Source of the DNA: DATEEW01 sp035273665
GTDB lineage: Bacteria; Pseudomonadota; Gammaproteobacteria; Burkholderiales; SG8-39
Assembly: GCA_035273665.1 (NCBI GenBank)
Contig: DATEOW010000194.1
Location: forward strand, 1 to 9,795
Length of the DNA: 9,795 bases
Direction of reading: 5' to 3'
Shown one piece after another: positions 1 through 5,682 of this stretch. Made by a program: the position numbers and the translations under genes. Numbering within the stretch: position 1 is the first letter of the stretch; every line of letters begins with the position of its first letter. The notes below the pieces were generated by a model. The model worked only from the letters and a program-made list of their open reading frames with translations, had not been told where the DNA came from and made no database searches.

Positions 1-1623
1 AACGGGATCTTCCGCGGTCCAGATTTTTGTATCCGGCGTATTCAAATGCTTCAGAATCGAATGAAGGGTTGTCGTCTTACCCGAGCCCGTCGGTCCGCAC
101 ACGAAGAACAAGCCGTAGGGTTTGGCGATTGTCGACTTTAAAATAGGCAGGTTGTGCGGGCTGATACCGAGTTTATCGAGCGGGATCGGCTCGCCTGCGG
201 CGAGAATACGCATCACGACGTCTTCGACACCACCTTGTGTTGGCAGCGTCGCTACCCGCAATTCGATATCGAGCGGTCCGTATTTACGGAATTTGAATTT
301 GCCGTCTTGCGGCTTGCGTTTCTCGGAGATATCCAAGTCGCACATGATCTTCAAGCGAGCGATCAACGCATTGCGGTAGGAAGGCGGCACCTCGATATAA
401 GGCGCCAAGGAACCGTCTTTCCTGAAACGAATCTCGGTCCGTCCCTTGCCGGGATAGGATTCGATATGAATATCAGACGCACCTTGGTGATACGCGTCGA
501 TAATGATTTTGTTGACCAGCTTGACGAGCTCGTTGTCGGACGCCGCCGAGATGTCTTCTTTGTTGGAGCCGAACTCCTCGGTCTCGCCTTCGTCTAGGCC
601 CTCAAGTAGATCGCCGATATCGCCCGCGCCGCCCTCGAAACCGAAGAAGGAATTGAGAATATCTTTGAATTCCGGCTCGGTCGTGACCGCATAGCGCAGC
701 TTATGGCGCGGGAAGACATGACCCACAATTTTAGATTGGCGGATTTTTTCCGGGTCGGGACAAACGACAAGCAAGCCGTCTTTCGTCTCTTCAACCGGCA
801 CCCACTGATTGGATTCGACATACTCGCGCTTAAGGTTGCGCAGCAAGTCGAGCGGCTTGATCCGGTCCGTCCGATGCGGTTCGTAAGGCACACCGAAATA
901 TTTAGCCAAGGCTTCGCCGATATCGGAGGCTTTAACCCCGATTTCATCGACCAGAATTTTTTCGACCGACAGCCCGCGTTTGCGGGCGGCGCGGGACGCT
1001 TCCTCCAGCTCATCCGCCGTAACGATTTTTGCTTCGACGAGCATGTCGTACTTTGAGCTGAGACCGAGGCGCTCGCGTTGTTGCTTGTGATGCATCGCGA
1101 GTGCCTGACACAGCTGCTTGATCCCCTCTTCGGCATGCGGCGGAAAGAGACCACCGGACTTCGAGTTCAGAAACTGAACAACGCCGTAGAGTTCGTGACC
1201 TTCTTCGCCGATCGATGCGACGAGCATCTGTGTACTGCGATACCCGGTGCGCTTATCCACTTCCTGCAGGAAACGCAGGCCGGGATGGATTTGTTTTAGC
1301 CCGGCAAGATCGTAAGCGTCCTTGATATTGAGGACGCGTCGAGACATCGCCGCATAACCGGCGATGGAACGTTCACCGATGGGTAACTTGAGTTCGCGGA
1401 AATTCGTAAGGCCGGTCTTTAATTTGGAAACGATGCTGGCCTTGTCTTCGCTCACCGCATAAACCGTAACGCGGTCTGCGGCGAATAAGACGCATAGCTC
1501 GCCGCTGATTTCTTTCAGCGTCTCCTCGAGCGCCGGCGCAGCCTGAATCTTTTCAATAAGGCTTAGCAGCCCTTTTTGAAAAGACAGTGCTTCGGGATCG
1601 TCGAGATTGAGAACTGCGCTCAT
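1..1623 (-). CDS. GAF-domain-fused PilB/GspE family secretion/pilus ATPase, 3' end cut by the window edge
   Basis: The 541 residues seen form an open frame that continues past base 1. Residues about 20-180 resemble a GAF sensory domain. Residues about 185-250 resemble the helical N-terminal domain of PilB/GspE/MshE ATPases, starting at an RLG motif and ending in KYFGVPY. The ATPase region follows from about 360, with the Asp-box ASDIHIE (382-388), an RFRKDG arginine element (399-404) and Walker A GPTGSGKT (510-517, Lys516). The last residues, AEDPV, enter the segment leading to Walker B. The family powers type IV pilus assembly or type II secretion as a cytoplasmic hexamer at the inner membrane. 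GAF at the N-terminus is unusual for a housekeeping PilB and suggests small-molecule control. The ATG start at 1623 has a GGAG 13 bases upstream, a long spacing; no better in-frame start is seen. The gene follows the cyclic-nucleotide/phosphatase genes after 183 bp. Pilus, T2SS or another machine cannot be decided here. Confidence 0.93.
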   Translation of the reverse strand, partial: MSAVLNLDDPEALSFQKGLLSLIEKIQAAPALEETLKEISGELCVLFAADRVTVYAVSEDKASIVSKLKTGLTNFRELKLPIGERSIAGYAAMSRRVLNIKDAYDLAGLKQIHPGLRFLQEVDKRTGYRSTQMLVASIGEEGHELYGVVQFLNSKSGGLFPPHAEEGIKQLCQALAMHHKQQRERLGLSSKYDMLVEAKIVTADELEEASRAARKRGLSVEKILVDEIGVKASDIGEALAKYFGVPYEPHRTDRIKPLDLLRNLKREYVESNQWVPVEETKDGLLVVCPDPEKIRQSKIVGHVFPRHKLRYAVTTEPEFKDILNSFFGFEGGAGDIGDLLEGLDEGETEEFGSNKEDISAASDNELVKLVNKIIIDAYHQGASDIHIESYPGKGRTEIRFRKDGSLAPYIEVPPSYRNALIARLKIMCDLDISEKRKPQDGKFKFRKYGPLDIELRVATLPTQGGVEDVVMRILAAGEPIPLDKLGISPHNLPILKSTIAKPYGLFFVCGPTGSGKTTTLHSILKHLNTPDTKIWTAEDPV

Positions 1624-1675
1624 GGCGAAATAGGTACTCCGGGCAAATACGGGGCGAATAGCCGCCGGTCGGTCA

Positions 1676-1751
1676 GAAAAAGCCGCTCATCGATCATAAC
1701 GAGCCGCTTATGGTGCAGCAATGCGGCTGGCGCGCCACCTGCGGCTTTTTC
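1676..1751 (-). terminator. Nested inverted repeats between the cNMP/rhodanese gene and the ATPase gene; candidate terminator or attenuator
   Basis: An exact 11-base inverted repeat, GAAAAAGCCGC at 1676-1686 and GCGGCTTTTTC at 1741-1751, encloses a second repeat, AGCCGC at 1702-1707 and GCGGCT at 1723-1728. Read on the minus strand, the 3' arm ends in five U residues, as in an intrinsic terminator for the gene ending at 1807. The 54-base region between the outer arms is long, so termination may be weak. The symmetric A5/T5 ends would also allow activity on the other strand. It may separate the ATPase gene from the upstream genes. Confidence 0.45.
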
Positions 1752-1752
1752 C

Positions 1753-1782
1753 CACTCTCTCCCAGGAACCGTCGGGAGAGTG
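1753..1782. repeat. Inverted repeat (hairpin) downstream of the cNMP/rhodanese stop codon
   Basis: CTCTCCC at 1757-1763 pairs with GGGAGAG at 1774-1780 across a 10-base loop. A small bulge would let the outer CAC/GTG bases pair. No U-run follows on the minus strand, so it is not a standard terminator by itself. It sits next to the nested repeat at 1676-1751 and may be an mRNA 3'-end stabiliser or part of the same terminating region. Confidence 0.4.
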
Positions 1783-1806
1783 CGAAAAATTAGGCATTTG
1801 CCCCAG

Positions 1807-2874
1807 CTATGACGCCGGCTTGGCGTTCAAACCGCCGTCGAGCACAAAGGCTTGATAGCCTCGCTGGGCTAGAAGAAACGCCGCGGCCGAGCTCCGTCGA
1901 CCGGTCTGACAATAAAGAACATATTCCTGCTTTTTGTTGAGAATCGCCGCCGCGTTTCTTAGCTCGGCTAGGGGAAGATTCAAAGCACCCGGAAGCCTGT
2001 CGTATTGGTACTCGGAGGGATAACGAATATCGAGCCAGCGCGCACCTCCGGCGACTTTCGCTTGGGCGGCGGTGAAGTCCAAGGAGTGTAGCAATGGCGC
2101 CTTCAATAGCGCATTGAAGTCATCTTTGGCGAGCCGCAACAGCAATCCATCCGTACTCATGCGCACGGTCGCGTTGCGTTTTCCGCCGGCTACCAGGGCC
2201 TCCTCGCCGAAAACGTCGCCGCTTTTCAGTTGTGCCAACTGCATGCTCACCCCGCCTACGGTGCGATCGACCACGGCCTTGCCGTTTTCGATGACATAGT
2301 AGTAGTCGCCTTCGTCGCCCTCGCGGATGATTACTTCACCACGTTGGGCCTGCACTCGCTCGAAGCGCCCGAACAACTCGCTGATGTGTGCAGGCGGCAA
2401 TTGGGCGAAAACGCCCGAACGGAAGTTTTGGATGCTGAACATCCCGGTGATGATTGCCCAGTTGGATAGCGAAGGCGAATCGATCGCTGTCGGCGGCACC
2501 GCGCTGGCGATCTGGTCCCAAGTGGCCAAGATGTCGAGCAGGTCGTCATCAATGCGCAACAGGTTGACGTCGGTGATGGTTTTCGCCGCTTTGACATCGT
2601 GCTTACGGCCGATCGGGTGCATCGCTTCGGCGCTCCCGCCGACCATCACTTGAGAGCTTCCATCCTTCAAGGTCAGCGCCAGCTCGCCCTGCAGTAGAAA
2701 GACCATTTGTCCGGCAGTGGGCATCACCCTGAACGGATCGAGATTTTTGCTCACCCGTTCCACAAAGCACAATTCGGCGAGCTCAGACAGACGCTGATCA
2801 GACAGCGCGGCTATGGGCTGTAAGCGACGTAAGGCGGCAACATCCACCTTTGCGGAATCCTTCACGACATTCAT
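1807..2874 (-). CDS. Tandem cyclic-nucleotide-binding domains fused to a C-terminal rhodanese
   Basis: The 355-residue protein has three parts. Residues about 15-125 look like a degenerate cyclic-nucleotide-binding (Crp-type) beta-barrel without a recognisable phosphate-binding cassette. Residues about 145-255 form a second such domain with a good cassette: FGEEAL (222-227), ribose-contact-type Glu224, and Arg233 nine residues later followed by Ala235, the protein kinase A pattern. Residues about 268-350 are a single rhodanese domain with active loop CQTGRR (322-327, Cys322), the six-residue form typical of sulfurtransferases. No helix-turn-helix is seen, so it is probably a cytoplasmic sensor or adaptor and not a transcription factor. 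The ATG at 2874 lies one base after the stop codon of the phosphodiesterase gene, implying translational coupling. A GTG at 2925 would add 17 residues inside that gene and is less likely. cAMP or cGMP as ligand is inferred from the cassette and the neighbour. Confidence 0.9.
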   Translation of the reverse strand: MNVVKDSAKVDVAALRRLQPIAALSDQRLSELAELCFVERVSKNLDPFRVMPTAGQMVFLLQGELALTLKDGSSQVMVGGSAEAMHPIGRKHDVKAAKTITDVNLLRIDDDLLDILATWDQIASAVPPTAIDSPSLSNWAIITGMFSIQNFRSGVFAQLPPAHISELFGRFERVQAQRGEVIIREGDEGDYYYVIENGKAVVDRTVGGVSMQLAQLKSGDVFGEEALVAGGKRNATVRMSTDGLLLRLAKDDFNALLKAPLLHSLDFTAAQAKVAGGARWLDIRYPSEYQYDRLPGALNLPLAELRNAAAILNKKQEYVLYCQTGRRSSAAAFLLAQRGYQAFVLDGGLNAKPAS

Positions 2875-2875
2875 T

Positions 2876-3643
2876 TTAGAATTCGATGACTTGATTGTTT
2901 TGCAGCATGCGCGGCCGGAATACACCGGCGTATTCTTCGATTTCCGCCATCGTCAGTTCGATTTCGCCCGGCTTGAGATGCGTGATAAAGATATCGACAT
3001 TGCGTTCCAACTTGGCGAGTTCTTCGGCGAGCATGCTCGGGCAAAGATGTTTTGCCACATGCGCCAACTCGCGTTCGCGATTGCAAAACGCGCATTCGAT
3101 GATGAGGTACTTCAGATTCGCAATGCGATTGACGATCGGCCATAGCGCCTCATTTACGCCGGTGTCGCCCGTGAAGACGAGGCTTCCTTTCCCACTATCG
3201 ATTTGATAGCCGATGGCCGGCACCACATGATTCGCCGGCAAGGCCCCGATACGCCGCCCCGCCAGTTCGGCAAATTCGCCCACTTCGATGGGTTCAAAGC
3301 GCAGCGAGGGATTCGATGCGCTTGGAATCTCGGTGAAATCCGGCCAGATGCTCCAGTTAAAAATGTGATTGCGTAGGATCTGGATCGTTGCCGGCAAGGC
3401 ATGCACGGTGACCGGCTTCTCCCGCATCTGTCCCACCGTATCCACTAAAAAAGGAATGGTGGCGACGTGATCTAAATGCGAATGGGTAAGGAAGATATGG
3501 TCGATGCCCGCAAGTTCTGCCAAGCTCAGGTCGCCCACTCCCGTACCGGCATCGATAAGAATGTCCGAATCCAAAAGGAGGGAGGTAGTGCGCAGGTGCC
3601 TGCCACCTATTCCGCCGCTACAACCCAAAACCCGAAGCCGCAT
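2876..3643 (-). CDS. Metallo-beta-lactamase-fold hydrolase, class II 3',5'-cyclic nucleotide phosphodiesterase-like
   Basis: The 255-residue protein has the metallo-beta-lactamase fold with the two-metal motif THSHLDH (53-59; His54, His56, Asp58, His59), His139, Asp160 in FTGDTG and His222 in THLKP. HxHLDH, an IIECAF segment (181-186) and a following HLCP fit the class II cyclic nucleotide phosphodiesterase group (CpdP, yeast Pde1) better than glyoxalase II or beta-lactamases. The related RNase Z/arylsulfatase-type branch cannot be excluded. The expected reaction is hydrolysis of cAMP or cGMP to the 5'-nucleotide in the cytoplasm; no signal peptide is seen. Its position just before a cyclic-nucleotide-binding protein supports this role. 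The ATG at 3643 has AAGGG five bases upstream and gives the conserved MRLRVLGCSG opening. A TTG start at 3715 would run through a palindrome and is rejected. Confidence 0.85.
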   Translation of the reverse strand: MRLRVLGCSGGIGGRHLRTTSLLLDSDILIDAGTGVGDLSLAELAGIDHIFLTHSHLDHVATIPFLVDTVGQMREKPVTVHALPATIQILRNHIFNWSIWPDFTEIPSASNPSLRFEPIEVGEFAELAGRRIGALPANHVVPAIGYQIDSGKGSLVFTGDTGVNEALWPIVNRIANLKYLIIECAFCNRERELAHVAKHLCPSMLAEELAKLERNVDIFITHLKPGEIELTMAEIEEYAGVFRPRMLQNNQVIEF

Positions 3644-3648
3644 GGATG

Positions 3649-3653
3649 CCCTT
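3649..3653 (-). promoter_or_regulatory. Ribosome binding site of the phosphodiesterase-like gene
   Basis: AAGGG on the minus strand lies five bases before the ATG at 3643. It supports this start over the upstream TTG at 3715. Confidence 0.55.
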
Positions 3654-3708
3654 GAGAAGAAAACAAACGATGGGCGCGCACGATACGCGTTACGGCCATC
3701 AGCGGAAA

Positions 3709-3736
3709 GGAACAAGTCGTCGCACCGCCTTGTTCC
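3709..3736. repeat. Perfect 8-bp inverted repeat in the FHA-phosphodiesterase gap
   Basis: GGAACAAG (3709-3716) and CTTGTTCC (3729-3736) are exact reverse complements separated by 12 bases. The 107-bp gap between the FHA gene and the phosphodiesterase gene holds little else. In RNA it would form a hairpin followed on the minus strand by TTTCC, too short a U-run for a strong terminator. As DNA, two 8-base half-sites 20 bases centre to centre could be an operator. It may tune expression within the operon. Confidence 0.5.
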
Positions 3737-3750
3737 ACTTCCGACCCGTA

Positions 3751-4581
3751 TCAGCTCTTGAAGAAGAACTCCATCTTCACACCGGCCAGCTCAATAATGT
3801 CGTGATCGTTGAGCGGATGCGCTTGTGCGTCGAGCGCCTTGCCGTTTACCAGAGGAAACCGATCCCCCTCTACATGAGTGATGAAATAGCCCTGGGGCCG
3901 CTTGGTGATCACGGCCACTTGCGAACCGGTTTTTCCCAGTGTCGTGAGCGCCTTCGTCAGCTCCAACTCTCGCCCCAGTGCAGGTCCGGAGAGAATCTGA
4001 ACCGCCGCGACCGGGCCTTTTCCGCCCGGTGTTAAAGCTTGCGCGGCAGGCGCAGGATTGGCCGCATGCGCCTGCGCGAGTGCGACGGGTTGAGATGTCG
4101 TTAATCGCAGCGTTTGCGATTCGGATAGCGGTCGTCCACTTGCAGTGCCCAAGGTCGGCATCGCTTGCGAAGCGCTCAAATTCATCGGCGGCATCAGCGG
4201 CGCTTCCTGTGCCGGAGCGGGCGCAGGGGCCGGCGCGTCGGGCCGCAACACCATCGTCTTTTCAAAATCATGCGGCGGTTTGGTCGCCCCGGCCGATTCA
4301 TTGAGATATTTGAGTTTGTATTTTCCCAGTTCGACCACATCGTTGTGCTGCAAGAAATGTTTCTTGATCGTTTCACCGTTCACCATCGTGCCGTTGGTGC
4401 TTCCCAGATCTTCGAGGAAGGAATCGTTCAGGATGGTCACGATCACCGCGTGCTCGCCGCTCACGGCAAGATTGTCGATCTGAATATCGTTATGCGGTTT
4501 ACGACCGATGGTCGTACGCTCCTTGTTCAGCGTAATTTCCTTGAGCACCAATCCATCCATGCTGAGTACAAGTTTGGCCAT
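3751..4581 (-). CDS. FHA-domain protein with two FHA-like domains
   Basis: The 276-residue protein has an N-terminal forkhead-associated domain (about 5-92) with the phosphopeptide-binding residues of the family: Gly26-Arg27 in TIGRKPHND, Ser41 and His44 in SGEHA, and Asn63 in LGSTNGTMVNG. A flexible Ala/Pro-rich linker (about 95-190) contains repeated PA pairs. A second, degenerate FHA-like domain (about 192-276) keeps the TLGK, PLVNGKAL and NDHDIIELAG pattern but lacks the GR and SxxH residues. FHA domains bind phosphothreonine, so this is likely a cytoplasmic adaptor reading a Ser/Thr kinase; the phosphatase encoded just upstream would oppose it. The linker start carries FEKTMVLRP (106-114), where Thr109 could be a phosphorylation site, an inference. 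The ATG at 4581 follows AGGA by five bases and lies 17 bp after the phosphatase stop. A TTG at 4632 would overlap that gene and is not preferred. Confidence 0.93.
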   Translation of the reverse strand: MAKLVLSMDGLVLKEITLNKERTTIGRKPHNDIQIDNLAVSGEHAVIVTILNDSFLEDLGSTNGTMVNGETIKKHFLQHNDVVELGKYKLKYLNESAGATKPPHDFEKTMVLRPDAPAPAPAPAQEAPLMPPMNLSASQAMPTLGTASGRPLSESQTLRLTTSQPVALAQAHAANPAPAAQALTPGGKGPVAAVQILSGPALGRELELTKALTTLGKTGSQVAVITKRPQGYFITHVEGDRFPLVNGKALDAQAHPLNDHDIIELAGVKMEFFFKS

Positions 4582-4598
4582 GATTGTCCTGTCTCTTC

Positions 4599-5417
4599 TT
4601 ATCTTATCCAGCCGAACAAGCGGTCGAACCAACCGCGTTGCGTGGCATAGTCGCGCACGATGCGCACTAGAATCACCGAAATATTATCTCGACCGCCGTT
4701 GTCGTTGGCCATTTGCACAAGCTGTTGCGCAGCTAAACGCAAATTGGCGGACAGAGTCTGCACGGTCATGGCAATGTCCTCATCGCTGACCATGTCGTTC
4801 AAACCATCCGAACACAATAAATAAATATCGCCTGCGTGGGTATCGAAACTATGGATTTCCGGATCGGCCAACGGATCAATACCCAAGGCACGCGTTACGA
4901 GATTCTTGTTCTGTGAAAACTTCGCCTGCTCCGGCGTGATCATTCCACTATCGATTTGTTCTTGTAAAAGTGAATGATCGCGCGTGATCTGTTGCAGTTG
5001 CTCGCCACGAAGCCGGTACATGCGGGAATCGCCGATATGCGCGACGGTTACCTTGTTATTGTGAAACATCGCTGCTACGAGCGTGGTCCCCATTCCGGCG
5101 TACTGCGGCTGCGTCTGGGCTTCTTGAAAAATCTGGTTGTTCGCTTTCGCGATCTGTTCGGCAAGTAGCCGCTGCACGAGTGCCCCGTCCGGGTTGCTTT
5201 CGCCCTGCACTTCGGCTTCGATCGCGCGCTGCAATTCAGCGGCAATGACCGTGGTCGCTATACCACTTGCGACTTCTCCGGCGTTATAGCCGCCCATCCC
5301 ATCGGCGAGAACAACAACGCCCCGCGCGGGATCCGCAGCAATGGAGTCCTCGTTATGCGAACGCACCATTCCCGCGTCCGTGCAGACAGCGACTTCAAGC
5401 GCTTGGCTTAAATCCAT
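4599..5417 (-). CDS. PP2C/PPM-family serine/threonine protein phosphatase (Stp1/PrpC type)
   Basis: The 272-residue protein shows the full set of PPM motifs: RSHNED (19-24), LADGMGG (37-43), GMGTTLV (108-114), GDSR (129-132), CSDGL (202-206) and GGRDN (241-245). Asp39, Asp204 and Asp244 are the expected metal ligands, so it should be active with Mn2+ or Mg2+. Bacterial Stp1/PrpC enzymes dephosphorylate Ser/Thr on substrates of Hanks-type kinases. Length fits a single catalytic domain plus a short tail of about 15 residues. The tail, rich in Trp and Phe (263-272), could be an amphipathic helix at the membrane. No good Shine-Dalgarno precedes the ATG at 5417, and no upstream in-frame start exists nearby. 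Translation may depend on a small ORF that overlaps its start. It leads the signalling operon, with the FHA gene 17 bp on. Confidence 0.95.
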   Translation of the reverse strand: MDLSQALEVAVCTDAGMVRSHNEDSIAADPARGVVVLADGMGGYNAGEVASGIATTVIAAELQRAIEAEVQGESNPDGALVQRLLAEQIAKANNQIFQEAQTQPQYAGMGTTLVAAMFHNNKVTVAHIGDSRMYRLRGEQLQQITRDHSLLQEQIDSGMITPEQAKFSQNKNLVTRALGIDPLADPEIHSFDTHAGDIYLLCSDGLNDMVSDEDIAMTVQTLSANLRLAAQQLVQMANDNGGRDNISVILVRIVRDYATQRGWFDRLFGWIR

Positions 5418-5515
5418 GACAGCGCCGCATTCAACGCTGATCGCTCGTGCGTCGATTCCATTACGGCCTTCGCACCGGTCTTCGTTTTGTTCTGATTCGC
5501 CACGACGCTTATCAC
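5408..5515 (-). CDS. Possible small ORF overlapping the phosphatase start (35 aa)
   Basis: A GTG at 5515 lies five bases after GAGGA and opens a 35-codon frame ending in TAA at 5408, ten bases inside the phosphatase gene. An ATG at 5536 in the same frame would give 42 residues but has no clear ribosome site. The product is hydrophilic and basic at its start, with no recognised domain. Since the phosphatase ATG lacks its own Shine-Dalgarno, this frame could be a leader peptide that couples translation. It could equally be chance. I do not recognise a family. Confidence 0.3.
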   Translation of the reverse strand: MISVVANQNKTKTGAKAVMESTHERSALNAALSWI

Positions 5516-5527
5516 GCGCTTCCTCTG

Positions 5528-5550
5528 TCTAAACATCGGCGGAGTTTAGA
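5528..5550. repeat. Inverted repeat upstream of the phosphatase operon
   Basis: TCTAAAC (5528-5534) and GTTTAGA (5544-5550) are exact reverse complements separated by nine bases. The repeat lies about 110 bp before the phosphatase start, downstream of the candidate promoter at 5585-5614, and overlaps the upstream ATG of the small ORF. Its position fits an operator or a 5'-UTR hairpin. No regulator can be named. Confidence 0.35.
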
Positions 5551-5584
5551 GCTTTATTTCTTGAGAAACAGCAGCATAGTGTGC

Positions 5585-5614
5585 ATTCTTGCAGTTCGAT
5601 ATGAAATTAGTCAA
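5585..5614 (-). promoter_or_regulatory. Candidate sigma-70 promoter for the phosphatase/FHA operon
   Basis: On the minus strand, TTGACT (5609-5614) is five of six to the -35 consensus. AAGAAT (5585-5590) is four of six to the -10 consensus, with an 18-base spacer. It lies in an AT-rich stretch just after the terminator of the preceding module, where a promoter for the next operon is expected. The -10 is weak. The rest of the 5418-5682 gap holds a small ORF, an inverted repeat and the terminator. Confidence 0.35.
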
Positions 5615-5638
5615 ATTTTAGGCAGGTGAGTGGAAAAC

Positions 5639-5666
5639 AAAAAGCCCCGCCTCGGCGGGGCTTTTT
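5639..5666 (-). terminator. Strong bidirectional intrinsic terminator after the formyltransferase gene
   Basis: GCCCCGC (5644-5650) and GCGGGGC (5655-5661) form a GC-rich stem with a tight four-base loop. It is flanked by A5 (5639-5643) and T5 (5662-5666), so each strand has a U-run after the stem. On the minus strand it lies 16 bases beyond the formyltransferase stop codon. It separates the oxalate/C1 module from the signalling operon. Confidence 0.9.
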
Positions 5667-5682
5667 GGGCGAAACAGGACGA

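Noticed and set aside
594..1154. 186-codon minus-strand ORF within the ATPase gene
   Set aside because: It is Ser/Arg-rich low-complexity output of an alternative frame; the overlapping frame encodes the GAF-PilB protein with Walker A.
2875..2925. Longer GTG start for the cNMP/rhodanese protein
   Set aside because: It would lie inside the phosphodiesterase gene; the ATG one base after that gene's stop codon is the more natural coupled start.
3644..3715. Longer TTG start for the phosphodiesterase-like protein
   Set aside because: The added 24 residues run through a palindrome and are not family-like; the ATG at 3643 has a ribosome site and the conserved opening.
4582..4632. Longer TTG start for the FHA protein
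   Set aside because: It would overlap the phosphatase gene, and the ATG at 4581 has AGGA at proper distance and fits the domain start.
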